Below, one piece after another: positions 17,429 through 27,299 of a stretch of 64,000 nucleotides of DNA (position 1 is its first letter; every line of letters begins with the position of its first letter). The DNA is taken from contig JAAZBM010000014.1 of assembly GCA_012513815.1 (NCBI GenBank), positions 62,001 to 126,000 on the forward strand. Direction: 5' to 3'. Origin of the DNA: Candidatus Sumerlaeota bacterium. GTDB lineage: Bacteria > Sumerlaeota > Sumerlaeia > Sumerlaeales > Sumerlaeaceae. The notes under the pieces were generated by a model that saw nothing but the letters and a program-made list of their open reading frames with translations, made no database searches and was not told where the DNA came from. The position numbers and the translations under genes are program-made.

Positions 17429-17570
17429 GTCGGGTATTCCTCCTGTTTCATCAAGCGACACTGTCACAAAGATACTGCTTTTCCATATTAATTACTTATA
17501 ATCTGTAAAAGAAACCAATCAAATTTGTTATGCTCAGTAAGCATATATAAAAAGCATTTTGAGGAACTTC

Positions 17571-17990
17571 ATGAGCAAAGAGAGAACTCTTATTCTTTTG
17601 AAACCCGATGCGGTTTCACGTGGTCTTGTCGGCAAACTCATTTCCCGATATGAAAACAAAGGGCTACGCATCTGCGCGATGAAAATGATTAAGGTTAGTC
17701 CGGAACTGGCTCGCAAACATTACATTGCGCACATTCACAAACCATTCTATCCCGAACTTGAAGCTTATATCACCAGAGACCGTTTAGTTGCTCTTGTTAT
17801 CGAAGGAGAATCGGCCATTGCCGTGACACGTGCCATCAATGGCGCAACCAAACTTGAGCAAATGATTCCCGGAACAATTCGTGGCGACTATGCCGCTTCA
17901 ACCACAGAGAATGTGGTTCATGGCAGCGACAGTCCTGAAAACGCAAAATATGAGATTGGCAACTTTTTTACTTCCGAAGAGATTTACTAA
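17571..17990 (+). CDS. ndk: Nucleoside diphosphate kinase
   Basis: 139 residues from the ATG at 17571, six bases after a GAGG site; an upstream TTG in frame is unlikely. RTLILLKPDAVSRGLVGKLISRYE is the conserved opening, and TTENVVHGSDSPENAKYEI contains the phosphorylated active-site His in the NxxHGSDS motif. NDK balances NTP pools through a phosphohistidine intermediate. A TATAAT lies at 17497-17502. The stop codon overlaps the next ATG as TAATG, coupling it to a secreted protease gene, which is an odd partner. Confidence 0.97.
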   Translation: MSKERTLILLKPDAVSRGLVGKLISRYENKGLRICAMKMIKVSPELARKHYIAHIHKPFYPELEAYITRDRLVALVIEGESAIAVTRAINGATKLEQMIPGTIRGDYAASTTENVVHGSDSPENAKYEIGNFFTSEEIY

Positions 17991-20749
17991 TGAGATTTCC
18001 CGAAGAAACCCGTTATTCAATGAACTTCCTTAAGCGCCTCGCCATTGCATGTATTCTCATGGCCACAATCAACATCACCACGGGAGCACCCACAGAAACA
18101 GACACAACGGCAAGCCTACCTCTCATGCAGTCTTCGTCTCTCTTCAATCACGATTACGCAACGATACGCCTTCGCTATCCCGGCGCCTATCGCCTGAACT
18201 TTGAAGAATTAGACCGTGCCGGAGTTCCGATCACACAGGTTGTTGATTCTCTCAGATTAGAAAACAATGGAAAATCCGTTCCCTATTTTTTGAACTATGA
18301 AAACGTAGGCACAACCTCTTCTCGAAATTACATTGAGTTCATTGGGGACTTGCCTCGTGGCGAGGTCACCGTGCGGCGTGCACAGAATCAGGAGAATGTT
18401 TATTATCTGACCTGGGATAAGGAGACAACACGCCCGCTTGACAAGTATAAGGTAGTCTTCCCCAAATATGATAAAGCTGATAAGAATGCGTCCATACGTT
18501 GCCACACACAGCTCGAAAAAGACCTGTACCTGTCCTATACGTCGCTGCCACCGGAAATCTCTGACCATTACTATTGGATTATGAAAACGTCCGCGGCGCC
18601 CGGAATGTTCCCTTTATGGATAAGCTTTCCGCAACTTAGCATGATCGGAGAACTGCCAACCCTAACCATGAGTGTCGTGGGATTGAATGATAACCGCACA
18701 ACAAAAACAACTCACTTGTTCGATGTCTTTCTGGGCAAAACGCAACTGGGCAGTATGGAGTTTTCCGGCATGCAGCGCTATCAGTGGTCGACAACAGTGC
18801 CGCTGTCTCTCGCCAAAGGCAACAACAAATTCCTGATTGAATCGCCGGAGTGGCGTCGGCAGACACCTGATTCCATTGCACTTGACTGGATAACTCTCAC
18901 ATGGCCAAGAACGCTCAATGCAGACAAACAGGCCTATTTTTCTTTTACCGATGATGTTATTTTGACAGGCACTGCCACAAAACCGGAAGCAATTCAGCTG
19001 TTCAATCTCCTCCCGACAACTCGCGTCTACAGTCCTGACAACAGCACTGTTTACATGACTGGCAACAAGAATGACTCGACGCTTGACATTCCACTGCAAG
19101 AAACGACTCACACCCTCTTCGCCGTTGCGAACAAGGGTTGGAACAGTGTTGATTCCATTCGGATGTGCAAAGCCGACACAAGCCTGACCAACGTGAATCA
19201 AGACACACGTTGCACCGTTATCTATCACCCGAAGACAGCCAAGAGCGCCGAAATCTATACCGATTACCGAAACCATCAGGGGCTGAAAACACAGGCTTAC
19301 GACATCACACGTATTTTTGATGTTTTGAATCATGGCTTTATCAGTGATCAAGTTCTCAAGAGTTGGTTGCGATATGCCTATGAACAGGCTCCGAATCTGC
19401 AATATATCTGCTTGATGGGCGATTCGACCAATGATTACCGAGAAATCCAGTATGATGAGCGTGAAAAAGGCACCGAGCCTGATCTCGCTGTGCATAAGAT
19501 ACTCATCCCGATACACTGGGTACGGAATCCGGCAACGCGGCATTCGGCTGGGTATCCCGACGACAACTGGTATGGGGCATTCCATTGGTCAAACATGCCT
19601 GATGTCGCTGTCGGCAGAATCCCTGTTAACAACGATGAAGAAGCCATGGCATATCTGCGCAAACTGATTGATTACGAAGAAAAACGCATGAGCACAAATG
19701 ACAAACTGTTGTTGATTTCGAGTGTCGAAAATGAATTTCAGGATTTGGTGCGTGGAGCCGGAACTCAACTTCAAGACCACTTCACGACAACTGTTGAGAT
19801 GTTTTCGGAAGCGGATATGAACAACATTTGCTCGGTGATTGATTCGGGAGTACAAATGGTCTACTATCTCGGGCATGGTGGCTCCTTTGTCTGGCGCTTT
19901 GGCCCGACAGATTATCGTCATCAAAAAGACCTCTTTACGCCGGCTCACATCAAGCGACTGAACAACAAGGATCATTATCCTGTCATTGTCTGCTCAAGTT
20001 GCTATGTGACATCGTTTGACAACAAGCTTAGCCTTGGCGAATCGTTTCTTGTGGAGCCAGACCGTGGAAGCGTCGCGGTAGTAGGCACACCGTGGAAGAC
20101 CTCAGTTTCGGACAGTCACGACTTTAACATGCATATGTTCGAGGCCTATCCGGATTTGAATTACGGTCGTTTGGGCGACATCTTTATGCATGCGAAAAGA
20201 GCGACAAAGCCCATTTCACCATCTGTTATCGATTATCAAACCTTTACCATCTTGGGCGATCCCGCACTACAGCTTGTTCGCAAGGATGATGGAATTACTA
20301 GTACGTCTGACCGTTTCCGAATGCCCGACCAAGAAAAGCAAACCACGTGGACAGAATTGGGGCGGTTAGTGGCAACTGACTTCGACACCAAAGTCTACCG
20401 TAATAGGAGCCTGATTACGACTTCGACGGTGACGCTGAAAGAATGGGCGATTCCAGCTGATGCCACCCATTTGAGGATGGTAGGTCGTGGCAATCTCGAA
20501 AACGAATCGTTCCCTCTATTGCATACTTATCTGGAAATGAAAACCAATGATGGGACCAAACGCAGCATCTCGGTATTTGAAGGTTTTACGGACTCGCTTG
20601 CACCGGCTGCGTATTATGCGCCAATACCCAAAGGATGGGCCGGACGTACGGTACTTATTAGGCTAAACATTGACAATGCATCAATGCTTTTCGATGAACG
20701 AGTCTTCAAATTGGCCTATGTCGCGTTTGTCAAAAACACGGACGAATAA
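17990..20749 (+). CDS. Secreted gingipain-like cysteine protease (peptidase family C25)
   Basis: 919 residues from the overlapping ATG, or about 909 from an ATG at 18020 where a signal peptide starts (MNFLKRLAIACILMATIN). Residues 30-370 form beta-rich domains. The C25 catalytic domain lies around 400-770: the His is in YYLGHGGSFVWRFG (near 628) and the Cys in VIVCSSCYVTSFDN (near 670), the clan CD arrangement of gingipains. The preceding segment has LMGDSTNDYRE and VAVGRIPVNNDEEA, also typical of C25. The last 140 residues form another beta domain, without an obvious type IX sorting signal. It is probably a secreted or surface endopeptidase. Confidence 0.85.
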   Translation: MRFPEETRYSMNFLKRLAIACILMATINITTGAPTETDTTASLPLMQSSSLFNHDYATIRLRYPGAYRLNFEELDRAGVPITQVVDSLRLENNGKSVPYFLNYENVGTTSSRNYIEFIGDLPRGEVTVRRAQNQENVYYLTWDKETTRPLDKYKVVFPKYDKADKNASIRCHTQLEKDLYLSYTSLPPEISDHYYWIMKTSAAPGMFPLWISFPQLSMIGELPTLTMSVVGLNDNRTTKTTHLFDVFLGKTQLGSMEFSGMQRYQWSTTVPLSLAKGNNKFLIESPEWRRQTPDSIALDWITLTWPRTLNADKQAYFSFTDDVILTGTATKPEAIQLFNLLPTTRVYSPDNSTVYMTGNKNDSTLDIPLQETTHTLFAVANKGWNSVDSIRMCKADTSLTNVNQDTRCTVIYHPKTAKSAEIYTDYRNHQGLKTQAYDITRIFDVLNHGFISDQVLKSWLRYAYEQAPNLQYICLMGDSTNDYREIQYDEREKGTEPDLAVHKILIPIHWVRNPATRHSAGYPDDNWYGAFHWSNMPDVAVGRIPVNNDEEAMAYLRKLIDYEEKRMSTNDKLLLISSVENEFQDLVRGAGTQLQDHFTTTVEMFSEADMNNICSVIDSGVQMVYYLGHGGSFVWRFGPTDYRHQKDLFTPAHIKRLNNKDHYPVIVCSSCYVTSFDNKLSLGESFLVEPDRGSVAVVGTPWKTSVSDSHDFNMHMFEAYPDLNYGRLGDIFMHAKRATKPISPSVIDYQTFTILGDPALQLVRKDDGITSTSDRFRMPDQEKQTTWTELGRLVATDFDTKVYRNRSLITTSTVTLKEWAIPADATHLRMVGRGNLENESFPLLHTYLEMKTNDGTKRSISVFEGFTDSLAPAAYYAPIPKGWAGRTVLIRLNIDNASMLFDERVFKLAYVAFVKNTDE

Positions 20750-20761
20750 CCCATTATTCTC

Positions 20762-20790
20762 TTGCAAAATCACGCTCAATTGTCTATACT
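20762..20790 (+). promoter_or_regulatory. Sigma-70-type promoter for the amidase gene
   Basis: TTGCAA (20762-20767) and TATACT (20785-20790) are separated by exactly 17 bases. The predicted transcription start leaves a leader of about 22 bases with an AGAAAGGA ribosome-binding site before the ATG at 20819. Confidence 0.65.
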
Positions 20791-20818
20791 ATTACCAGTT
20801 GTAGAAAGGACTACAAAC

Positions 20819-22627
20819 ATGACTAATTATACGCGCGCCCTATTGTTTGGTGCCATTCTATGGGGAACAACATCAATCGTATTCGCAACCCCACCAACGC
20901 TTCAAATTCTGTCTCCACGTGAGAATCCGGCATCCTTGTCTAAGGATTCTGTCAACATCATGGGCAAGGCAACCGGGGTAAAAGAAGTAACCATCAACGA
21001 CCAAAAAGTCGAGGTTTTCGCCACGACGCAAGTGTTCGCTATTGATAAGTTGCCGCTAAAAGAAGGCGAAAACAGTTTTGTCATCACTGCGAAAAATGCA
21101 GATGGAGTGTCAAGCGAAACCTTACAGGTCAATTACGCAAAGCATACGCTATCAGCACCACCTAAACAAATTACGGGCATCGCGGAAGACACCATTTCTC
21201 CCAAGGGAACAAGAGCGTTCTGGCCTGGCGAAACAATGAAGATTTCTTTTCAGGGAATGCCCGGCATGAAAGCGCAGTATCTTCTCCCCGGCCAAGACTG
21301 GAAGGACATGATTGAGGTTCCAAGCGAGGCCGAGAAATCAGTAAAGAGTTTCTATGAAGCGGCGACAGTCTTGCTAACCACACCGGACGCTGCTCCCATC
21401 GAATTCAAGGCATCATCGGAACAAACATCCCAAACCTTCACTGCAAAATCTGAAGGCGTGATTTCGGTCATGAATCCTAACGAACTCAAGATGATTCGCG
21501 TGATTTCAGATTTGGAATATCTTTCCTATGGTCTGCACGAAGTACGTCTCGGCGGCCCGTATATGGCGGCGCTCCCCAAAGGGACACTGTTGCGTGTGAT
21601 TGGCCAAGTCAATGATATGTATCATGTACGCCTCTCCCCCACACAAGAAGCATGGATTTCGGCTTCAGAAAAATCCGTAGAAGTCGCGAATGGCGAAGTG
21701 CCACCTCATGGTTTCTTTACGAGCCTTACAGCTAAGGGAAATGAAACGAGTGATTCGTTGTCTATCCCTTGGAATCATCAGCCTTACAGTGTGGTTGACA
21801 GAGTCGCCCCTAATGGCAATGCGGAATTAGTCATTGATGTTTATGGAGCTCATGACGCAACAACATGGGCCTCGCACAAAAGTTCGAGACAAGTTATCAA
21901 AAGAGCATGGACGGAGCAAATGGATCCCGAATGGCTGCGCATTCACGCTGAGCTAAATACGCCAATCATGTGGGGCTACAGTGCAGAAGTCAGCGGTAAC
22001 AGTTTGATTGTCTACACACGCAAAGCCCCCAAGATTAACAGAAAGGCTCCGCTGCGTGGCAGAACAATCGCCATCGAGGCAGGACATGGTGGACAGAAGA
22101 ATATTGGTGCGCGCGGCGTCAGCGGTTCTGAAGAACAGATGGTGAACTGGGAAACAGCGCAAGCTCTCGAGAAAGAGCTCAAGGCAAAAGGCGCCAATGT
22201 TATTCAGGTTCGCGTTGGCAGCGAGAATCCTAATTTCTCCGAGCGTATTGGCCGTGCTCGTGCGGGTAAAGCAGATTTGTTCATCGCAATCCATGCCAAC
22301 TCGGCCGGTTCATCAGGCGGATTCTATTCCGCATCAGGTTTGAGCGATTATTATAAGTATCAGTTCTCTGCGCCATTAGCGCAAGCCATTCACGAGGCCA
22401 TCATTTCCACGACACACTTTGAGGACTGGGGAGTTGTTGGCAATTTCAACTACAGCGCAATCCGCATTTCCTCCGATATGCCCGGCATGCTGGTTGAACA
22501 AGCTTTCATGAGCAACCCCAAAGATGAAGCAATGTTGCTTGATCCAGCCGTCCGCAAGAAAATCGCAAATGGTATTGCGTTAGGAATCGAAGACTATCTG
22601 CGTAGCATTGCAGAGTTACAGAAGTAG
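20819..22627 (+). CDS. N-acetylmuramoyl-L-alanine amidase (AmiC-like, amidase_3)
   Basis: 602 residues from the ATG at 20819, which follows a good promoter and ribosome-binding site and opens a signal peptide (LLFGAILWGTTSIVFA). The N-terminal part has an Ig-like beta domain with LQILSPRENP and SVNIMGKATGVKEV, and an SH3-like stretch around 215-290. The C-terminal zinc amidase domain shows IAIEAGHGGQ (His, near 422), GVSGSEEQMVN (Glu), LFIAIHANS (His) and GMLVEQAFMSNPKDE (catalytic Glu). It removes stem peptides from peptidoglycan during cell separation or remodelling. The next gene overlaps or follows closely. Confidence 0.9.
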   Translation: MTNYTRALLFGAILWGTTSIVFATPPTLQILSPRENPASLSKDSVNIMGKATGVKEVTINDQKVEVFATTQVFAIDKLPLKEGENSFVITAKNADGVSSETLQVNYAKHTLSAPPKQITGIAEDTISPKGTRAFWPGETMKISFQGMPGMKAQYLLPGQDWKDMIEVPSEAEKSVKSFYEAATVLLTTPDAAPIEFKASSEQTSQTFTAKSEGVISVMNPNELKMIRVISDLEYLSYGLHEVRLGGPYMAALPKGTLLRVIGQVNDMYHVRLSPTQEAWISASEKSVEVANGEVPPHGFFTSLTAKGNETSDSLSIPWNHQPYSVVDRVAPNGNAELVIDVYGAHDATTWASHKSSRQVIKRAWTEQMDPEWLRIHAELNTPIMWGYSAEVSGNSLIVYTRKAPKINRKAPLRGRTIAIEAGHGGQKNIGARGVSGSEEQMVNWETAQALEKELKAKGANVIQVRVGSENPNFSERIGRARAGKADLFIAIHANSAGSSGGFYSASGLSDYYKYQFSAPLAQAIHEAIISTTHFEDWGVVGNFNYSAIRISSDMPGMLVEQAFMSNPKDEAMLLDPAVRKKIANGIALGIEDYLRSIAELQK

Positions 22628-22643
22628 TTCTGAGGAATTGTGT

Positions 22644-23984
22644 TTGGGCATCATTCCTCGTCACGTAATTGTTTTTGGTTGCGGTCCAACACCGCATAGC
22701 GACAATTTGCCGGTAATGGCACCGGGTGCCAGAACTTGGCAGATTGTCCATACGGTTGCGCATGCCTTAGGAAAAGAATGTGCGCAATCTTCAGCACCGC
22801 CGCCAAGAATCACGGTCTATGGGTTGGAGTCTGAAGCTCGCCAAGATGGTCATTACACCATCGAAAAATATGATTGCATCATTGAGTATTTGCCTGTTAC
22901 GATTGACGATATACGAGTCATTGAGCAAAACAAAAAGCCAACGGGTGACGCCGGCGATTGTGTCGTCGGTTGCGCGTCGGTGCAGCCATGCGCCTCGGCG
23001 GCTTTCTATGCGGAGGCAAACCGTCTCCCCCTGTGGGTAGATGTTTTTGGAGACCCTCTTGCTGAGATTCAAAGCAAATTCGAGCTTGACCAACTAAGCG
23101 TCGACGCAAACAACAATCAGCACTTCCATGTCTGGCGTCTGTTCCTCACGGCCCTTCGTCAGGGCGACTTTTTCTCTGGGTTATCCGAACGTCAACGATA
23201 CAGCCTTTTGGGGCAATTAGGATGCGTCGGACGTCTCAACAGGCATACAGCGCAAAAGGATATGGTCTGTACCATCCCTTACGGAATCATCCCGGAGGAA
23301 TGCCCTTGCGCAATCCAACCCGACGAAGCACCATCGTCAACAACGATTATGTGGTGTGGGAGCTTTAACACATGGATGGATGAAAACACCTTTACGCAAG
23401 GATTTATGGCCGCTCTGAAGAAGGAACCGAGATTGAAGTTGATGATTGTCGGCGGAGAGATTCCTCACTACAATGACATTAGTTATCAGAGTAGCCTCGC
23501 GGCATTCTCGGACGCGATTACGGCAGAGCGCATCATCTCGTACGACTGGCAGCCGCTGAACAATACCCGCAAGCTCTATAGCCTATGTAATGCGGGGCTG
23601 AATGTTGACCGTCGGACGGCAGAAGCGGTTCTGGGTAGCCGCACACGAATCGTCAATTTCATGGCGTCAGGCTTGCCGGTTATCTCAACCATCATAACGG
23701 AACTGACGGAGATTCTCCGTGAAAGACAACTAATCATTCCGTTTGAAGCTGAGAATCCGAATAGCCTTTGTCAAGCGCTAGTCGAGACTGCAAGACGCAA
23801 CGATTTGCCGACCCTTGGCGAAAAATGTCGGGAGTTCGTGTTCGAACATTTTGACACGATAACACTCGGCAAACCTTTGGCAAACTGGATTAATCATCCT
23901 GTCTTTGCGCCCGATAAATTCGTAGAGCACGAGTCCAATGACAACGCTCTTCTGTCGTTCTGGAAAGAACGTTTTCTCTCTTAG
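22644..23984 (+). CDS. GT-B-fold glycosyltransferase
   Basis: About 446 residues from a TTG at 22644 that follows GAGGAA at proper spacing; the frame can extend upstream to a TTG at 22608 within the amidase gene. The N-terminal half starts with a Rossmann-like strand (HVIVFGCGPTPHSDN). The C-terminal half carries STTIMWCGSFNTWMD, LKLMIVGGEIPHYND and NFMASGLPVISTIITELTEIL, typical of the donor-binding domain of retaining GT4-like enzymes. Acceptor and sugar are unknown. It ends near the secA terminator. It probably follows the amidase in one transcript. Confidence 0.72.
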   Translation: MGIIPRHVIVFGCGPTPHSDNLPVMAPGARTWQIVHTVAHALGKECAQSSAPPPRITVYGLESEARQDGHYTIEKYDCIIEYLPVTIDDIRVIEQNKKPTGDAGDCVVGCASVQPCASAAFYAEANRLPLWVDVFGDPLAEIQSKFELDQLSVDANNNQHFHVWRLFLTALRQGDFFSGLSERQRYSLLGQLGCVGRLNRHTAQKDMVCTIPYGIIPEECPCAIQPDEAPSSTTIMWCGSFNTWMDENTFTQGFMAALKKEPRLKLMIVGGEIPHYNDISYQSSLAAFSDAITAERIISYDWQPLNNTRKLYSLCNAGLNVDRRTAEAVLGSRTRIVNFMASGLPVISTIITELTEILRERQLIIPFEAENPNSLCQALVETARRNDLPTLGEKCREFVFEHFDTITLGKPLANWINHPVFAPDKFVEHESNDNALLSFWKERFLS

Positions 23985-23993
23985 CAATAAAAA

Positions 23994-24023
23994 TCCGGTT
24001 TCATCATTGTCGACGAAACCGGA
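23994..24023. terminator. Terminator between the glycosyltransferase gene and secA
   Basis: A 9-bp stem, TCCGGTTTC (23994-24002) with GAAACCGGA (24015-24023), around a 12-base loop. On the minus strand it is followed by TTTTTATT, so it ends the secA transcript. It could also slow transcripts from the convergent plus-strand gene. Confidence 0.75.
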
Positions 24024-24051
24024 CTTCACATTTCAAATTCGCTGAAGAGTT

Positions 24052-27000
24052 TTATTCTTCATTCTTGTGCAAAGCGCCACAGCACTTTTTGAACTTTTTG
24101 CCGCTTCCACATGGACATGGATCATTGCGGGAAACTGGGTTCTTGCGGTGAATAGGCTGAAGCGGACGCTGCACACGTGGATTCTCCGGCGGCTTGGTTT
24201 CCTCCGGCAACTCCTCATCCTCACCAACGGCCGCGATTTTGTCATGACGGACTTCCGTCGACTGAATGCGAGCGGTTGGTTGCGGAACATCCTCTTCGGT
24301 CTTTGGCTGCAACAGGAAAAACTGTTCGAAAATTTCGCGCTGAACAATAACCATCAAATTCTCAAAGAACTGCGATGCTTCACGACGGAATTCAACCAAC
24401 GGATCTGTCTGCCCATAACTACGCAGATGAATGTGTTCACGCAAATCATCAATCGCCAAAAGGTGATCGATCCAGTTGGAGTCGATCCGGTTCAAAACAA
24501 CCCATTTGGAAAGGTTATGAATCAGTTCATCACCTAACTGCTCACGCTTTTTGTCATAGCCCTCCGACACACGTTCCATGACTTTGTCCAGAACAGAATT
24601 GACATCCAAACCCTTGAGTTCCGACTTCAGCTCGATGAGGTTTGTATAGGGGATACAACGCTGAACATAGTTAATAAATCCATCGACATCCCATTCGTCA
24701 GACTGTAAACGAGTCGGGTCGCCGAAATTGTTAATCTCGCCTTCGAGACATTTGAAGAAGACATTAAGCAAGGTTCCACGCAAATCACTCTCGAACAATG
24801 CCTGCTGACGCAAACCGTAAATCGCCTTGCGTTGGCTGTTCATAACCTCGTCATAATCCAAGGTTCTCTTACGGATTTCAAAGTTCCGTGATTCGACTTT
24901 CTTCTGAGCGGACTCCACCGATCTTGTCAGCAAAGAGGACATCATAGGTTCGCCTTCCTCGTGTGCTCCCAAGCGGTCCATCAAGCGGGACACTCTGTCG
25001 CCGCCAAACAAACGCATCAAATCATCTTCAAGCGAAAGGAAGAACTGCGAACGCCCCGGGTCGCCCTGACGACCGGAACGACCACGCAACTGACGGTCGA
25101 TGCGGCGGGCTTCGTGACGCTCGGTTCCAAGAACTTGCAAGCCGCCATAGGGGCGACCTTTGGCATCCTTACGAATGACTCCCTCACCAAGTTTGATATC
25201 GGTACCACGTCCTGCCATGTTTGTCGCAATGGTGACGCTGCCTTTTTGACCGGCGAAGCGGATAATCTCTGCTTCGTTCTGGTGATTCTTAGCATTCAAA
25301 ACGTTATGCTCAATCTTCTCACGCGACAGCATACGGCTTAGCAACTGGCTAACATCAACGTTCACCGTACCAACCAGAACAGGCAAGCCTTCCGAATGCA
25401 AATGCTTGATTTCATCAATCACCGCGTTATACTTTTCCCGCTTCGTCTTGTAAATCAAATCATTCTGGTCTTTACGTGATACAGGACGATTCGTCGGCAC
25501 AACAACCACATCCATCTTATAGGTATGGTTGAACTCTGCGGCTTCGGTCTCGGCCGTACCGGTCATGCCGGACAACTTCTTGTACAGGCGGAAAAAGTTT
25601 TGCAGTGTGATTGACGCAAGTGTTTGTGTTTCGGGTTCAATCTCAACATTCTCCTTGCACTCCACAGCCTGATGCAGACCATCGCTCCAACGGCGACCGG
25701 CCATCATACGACCCGTGAATTCATCGACAATGATAACCTTCTGGTCTTGAACAACATATTCCGCATCACGTTCGTACAGCGTATAGGCGCGCAACAACTG
25801 ACTGATATTATGCAACTTCTCAGACTGCATCGCCTGGTCCATACGCATAAAGTCTTTAATCTGTTCGCGTTCCTGCTTGGGAATATCTACCCCCTGAACA
25901 TATCCGGTAATCTGATTTTTTGGAATCGTAAACTTGCCGTGATAATTCTGAATTTCAACCGAACCATCTTCCTTTTTGCAAGCAGCACGCACTTCCGGTC
26001 TGCCAAACAACGGGCATTTCTTGCCATCGGCAAGTTCGATGATTTCAAAATCACCGGCATCAATCCCGGCCGCATCCTCGACCAAATCGGGCATCTCCCA
26101 CAATTTGGAGTTATCCGGTGACAACGCCTGACGGCCAATTTCTGTCAAATCAATCTGATGTTGGCGTTCATCGATGACAAAGTAGACGCCTTCGTCCACA
26201 TCGTTCATCTTCTTTTCCTGAATCATGTCCAATTCAGTTTGTTCCATCAGCGCCTTGACACCGGTTTCCTGCAACAGTTTCATGAAGCGACGATGCTTCG
26301 GCAAACCACGCTGGCAACGCAAGAGCAACAAGCCCAACGAACGTGAACGCTCGGGATCTGTCAGAGCGCCATCTTTAATCAACTTGTCAGCCTGATCAAC
26401 AAAACTGGTGATTAAGTCTGTCTGAAGTTTAATCAGTTGTTGAACAAAAGGCTTGATTTCGTCATAGCGATGTGTGCTTCTATCCACAGGACCACTGATA
26501 ATCAAAGGGGTTCTGGCTTCATCAATCAGGATGTTATCAACTTCGTCAACAATTGCGAAGAAATGTCCGCGACGCTGCACAACCTGATTGGCTTCCTGAA
26601 CCATATTATCACGCAAATAATCGAAGCCAAACTCGTGGTTTGTTCCATAGGTAATATCGCACTCATACTGAGCGCGGCGCTCTTCCGTGGACGGACGTGT
26701 ATCGTCCAAACAACCAACGGTCATGCCCAAGAATCTAAAAATCTCGCCCATCCACTGACTGTCACGACGGGCAAGGTAGTCGTTCACCGTAACCAGATGC
26801 ACACCCTGACCTGCAAGCGCATTCAAATACAACGGCAAAATAGCGACAAGTGTTTTACCTTCACCTGTGGCCATTTCGGCGATTTTACCCTGATGCAAAA
26901 CGATACCACCGGCGAGCTGCACATCGTAAGGAATCATATCCCATTCAATGTCAATCCCGGCCACATTCCATGTTTTGCCAACATGACGACGGCAGGCCTC

Positions 27001-27216
27001 TTTGACAACGGCAAAAGCCTCGGGCAACAACTTCTCAAGAGTTTCGCCATCCTTATAGCGTTTGCGGAATTCTTCTGTTTTGCCGCGCAGTTCCTCATCA
27101 CTCAAATCGTGCAATTTGCCGTAAAAGTCATTCGTTTTTCTTACGAGCGGAAGCAGTCTACGCATATCGCGGGCTTGCTTATTGCCAAATAAACTTTGCA
27201 TAATCTTCGTGATCAT
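24052..27216 (-). CDS. secA: Preprotein translocase ATPase SecA
   Basis: 1054 residues, longer than the 830-900 of most SecA. The DEAD motor shows MATGEGKTLVAILP (Walker A), DYLARRDSQWMGEI, and VDEVDNILIDEARTPL. NF2 has GRGTDIKLGEGV and GTERHEARRIDRQLRGRSGRQGD in order. The C-terminus carries a SEC-C zinc motif, CPCGSGKKFKKCC. Extra sequence is inserted between about residues 240 and 400, where the protein-crosslinking domain begins; similar enlargement occurs in chlamydial and related SecA. SecA drives export through SecYEG. The start may instead be the ATG at 27201. It stands alone with a terminator behind it. Confidence 0.97.
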   Translation of the reverse strand: MITKIMQSLFGNKQARDMRRLLPLVRKTNDFYGKLHDLSDEELRGKTEEFRKRYKDGETLEKLLPEAFAVVKEACRRHVGKTWNVAGIDIEWDMIPYDVQLAGGIVLHQGKIAEMATGEGKTLVAILPLYLNALAGQGVHLVTVNDYLARRDSQWMGEIFRFLGMTVGCLDDTRPSTEERRAQYECDITYGTNHEFGFDYLRDNMVQEANQVVQRRGHFFAIVDEVDNILIDEARTPLIISGPVDRSTHRYDEIKPFVQQLIKLQTDLITSFVDQADKLIKDGALTDPERSRSLGLLLLRCQRGLPKHRRFMKLLQETGVKALMEQTELDMIQEKKMNDVDEGVYFVIDERQHQIDLTEIGRQALSPDNSKLWEMPDLVEDAAGIDAGDFEIIELADGKKCPLFGRPEVRAACKKEDGSVEIQNYHGKFTIPKNQITGYVQGVDIPKQEREQIKDFMRMDQAMQSEKLHNISQLLRAYTLYERDAEYVVQDQKVIIVDEFTGRMMAGRRWSDGLHQAVECKENVEIEPETQTLASITLQNFFRLYKKLSGMTGTAETEAAEFNHTYKMDVVVVPTNRPVSRKDQNDLIYKTKREKYNAVIDEIKHLHSEGLPVLVGTVNVDVSQLLSRMLSREKIEHNVLNAKNHQNEAEIIRFAGQKGSVTIATNMAGRGTDIKLGEGVIRKDAKGRPYGGLQVLGTERHEARRIDRQLRGRSGRQGDPGRSQFFLSLEDDLMRLFGGDRVSRLMDRLGAHEEGEPMMSSLLTRSVESAQKKVESRNFEIRKRTLDYDEVMNSQRKAIYGLRQQALFESDLRGTLLNVFFKCLEGEINNFGDPTRLQSDEWDVDGFINYVQRCIPYTNLIELKSELKGLDVNSVLDKVMERVSEGYDKKREQLGDELIHNLSKWVVLNRIDSNWIDHLLAIDDLREHIHLRSYGQTDPLVEFRREASQFFENLMVIVQREIFEQFFLLQPKTEEDVPQPTARIQSTEVRHDKIAAVGEDEELPEETKPPENPRVQRPLQPIHRKNPVSRNDPCPCGSGKKFKKCCGALHKNEE

Positions 27217-27299
27217 AATGTGAACTACTGTCTTCTTTTCTATAATTAAATTAGAGTGCTTTACGAAAAGCAGTCATATAATACAATACCTTGGGGGAA

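Noticed and set aside
18662-19585. Minus-strand frame of 307 codons opposite the C25 protease
   Set aside because: The protease frame carries clear family motifs; the opposite frame has none.
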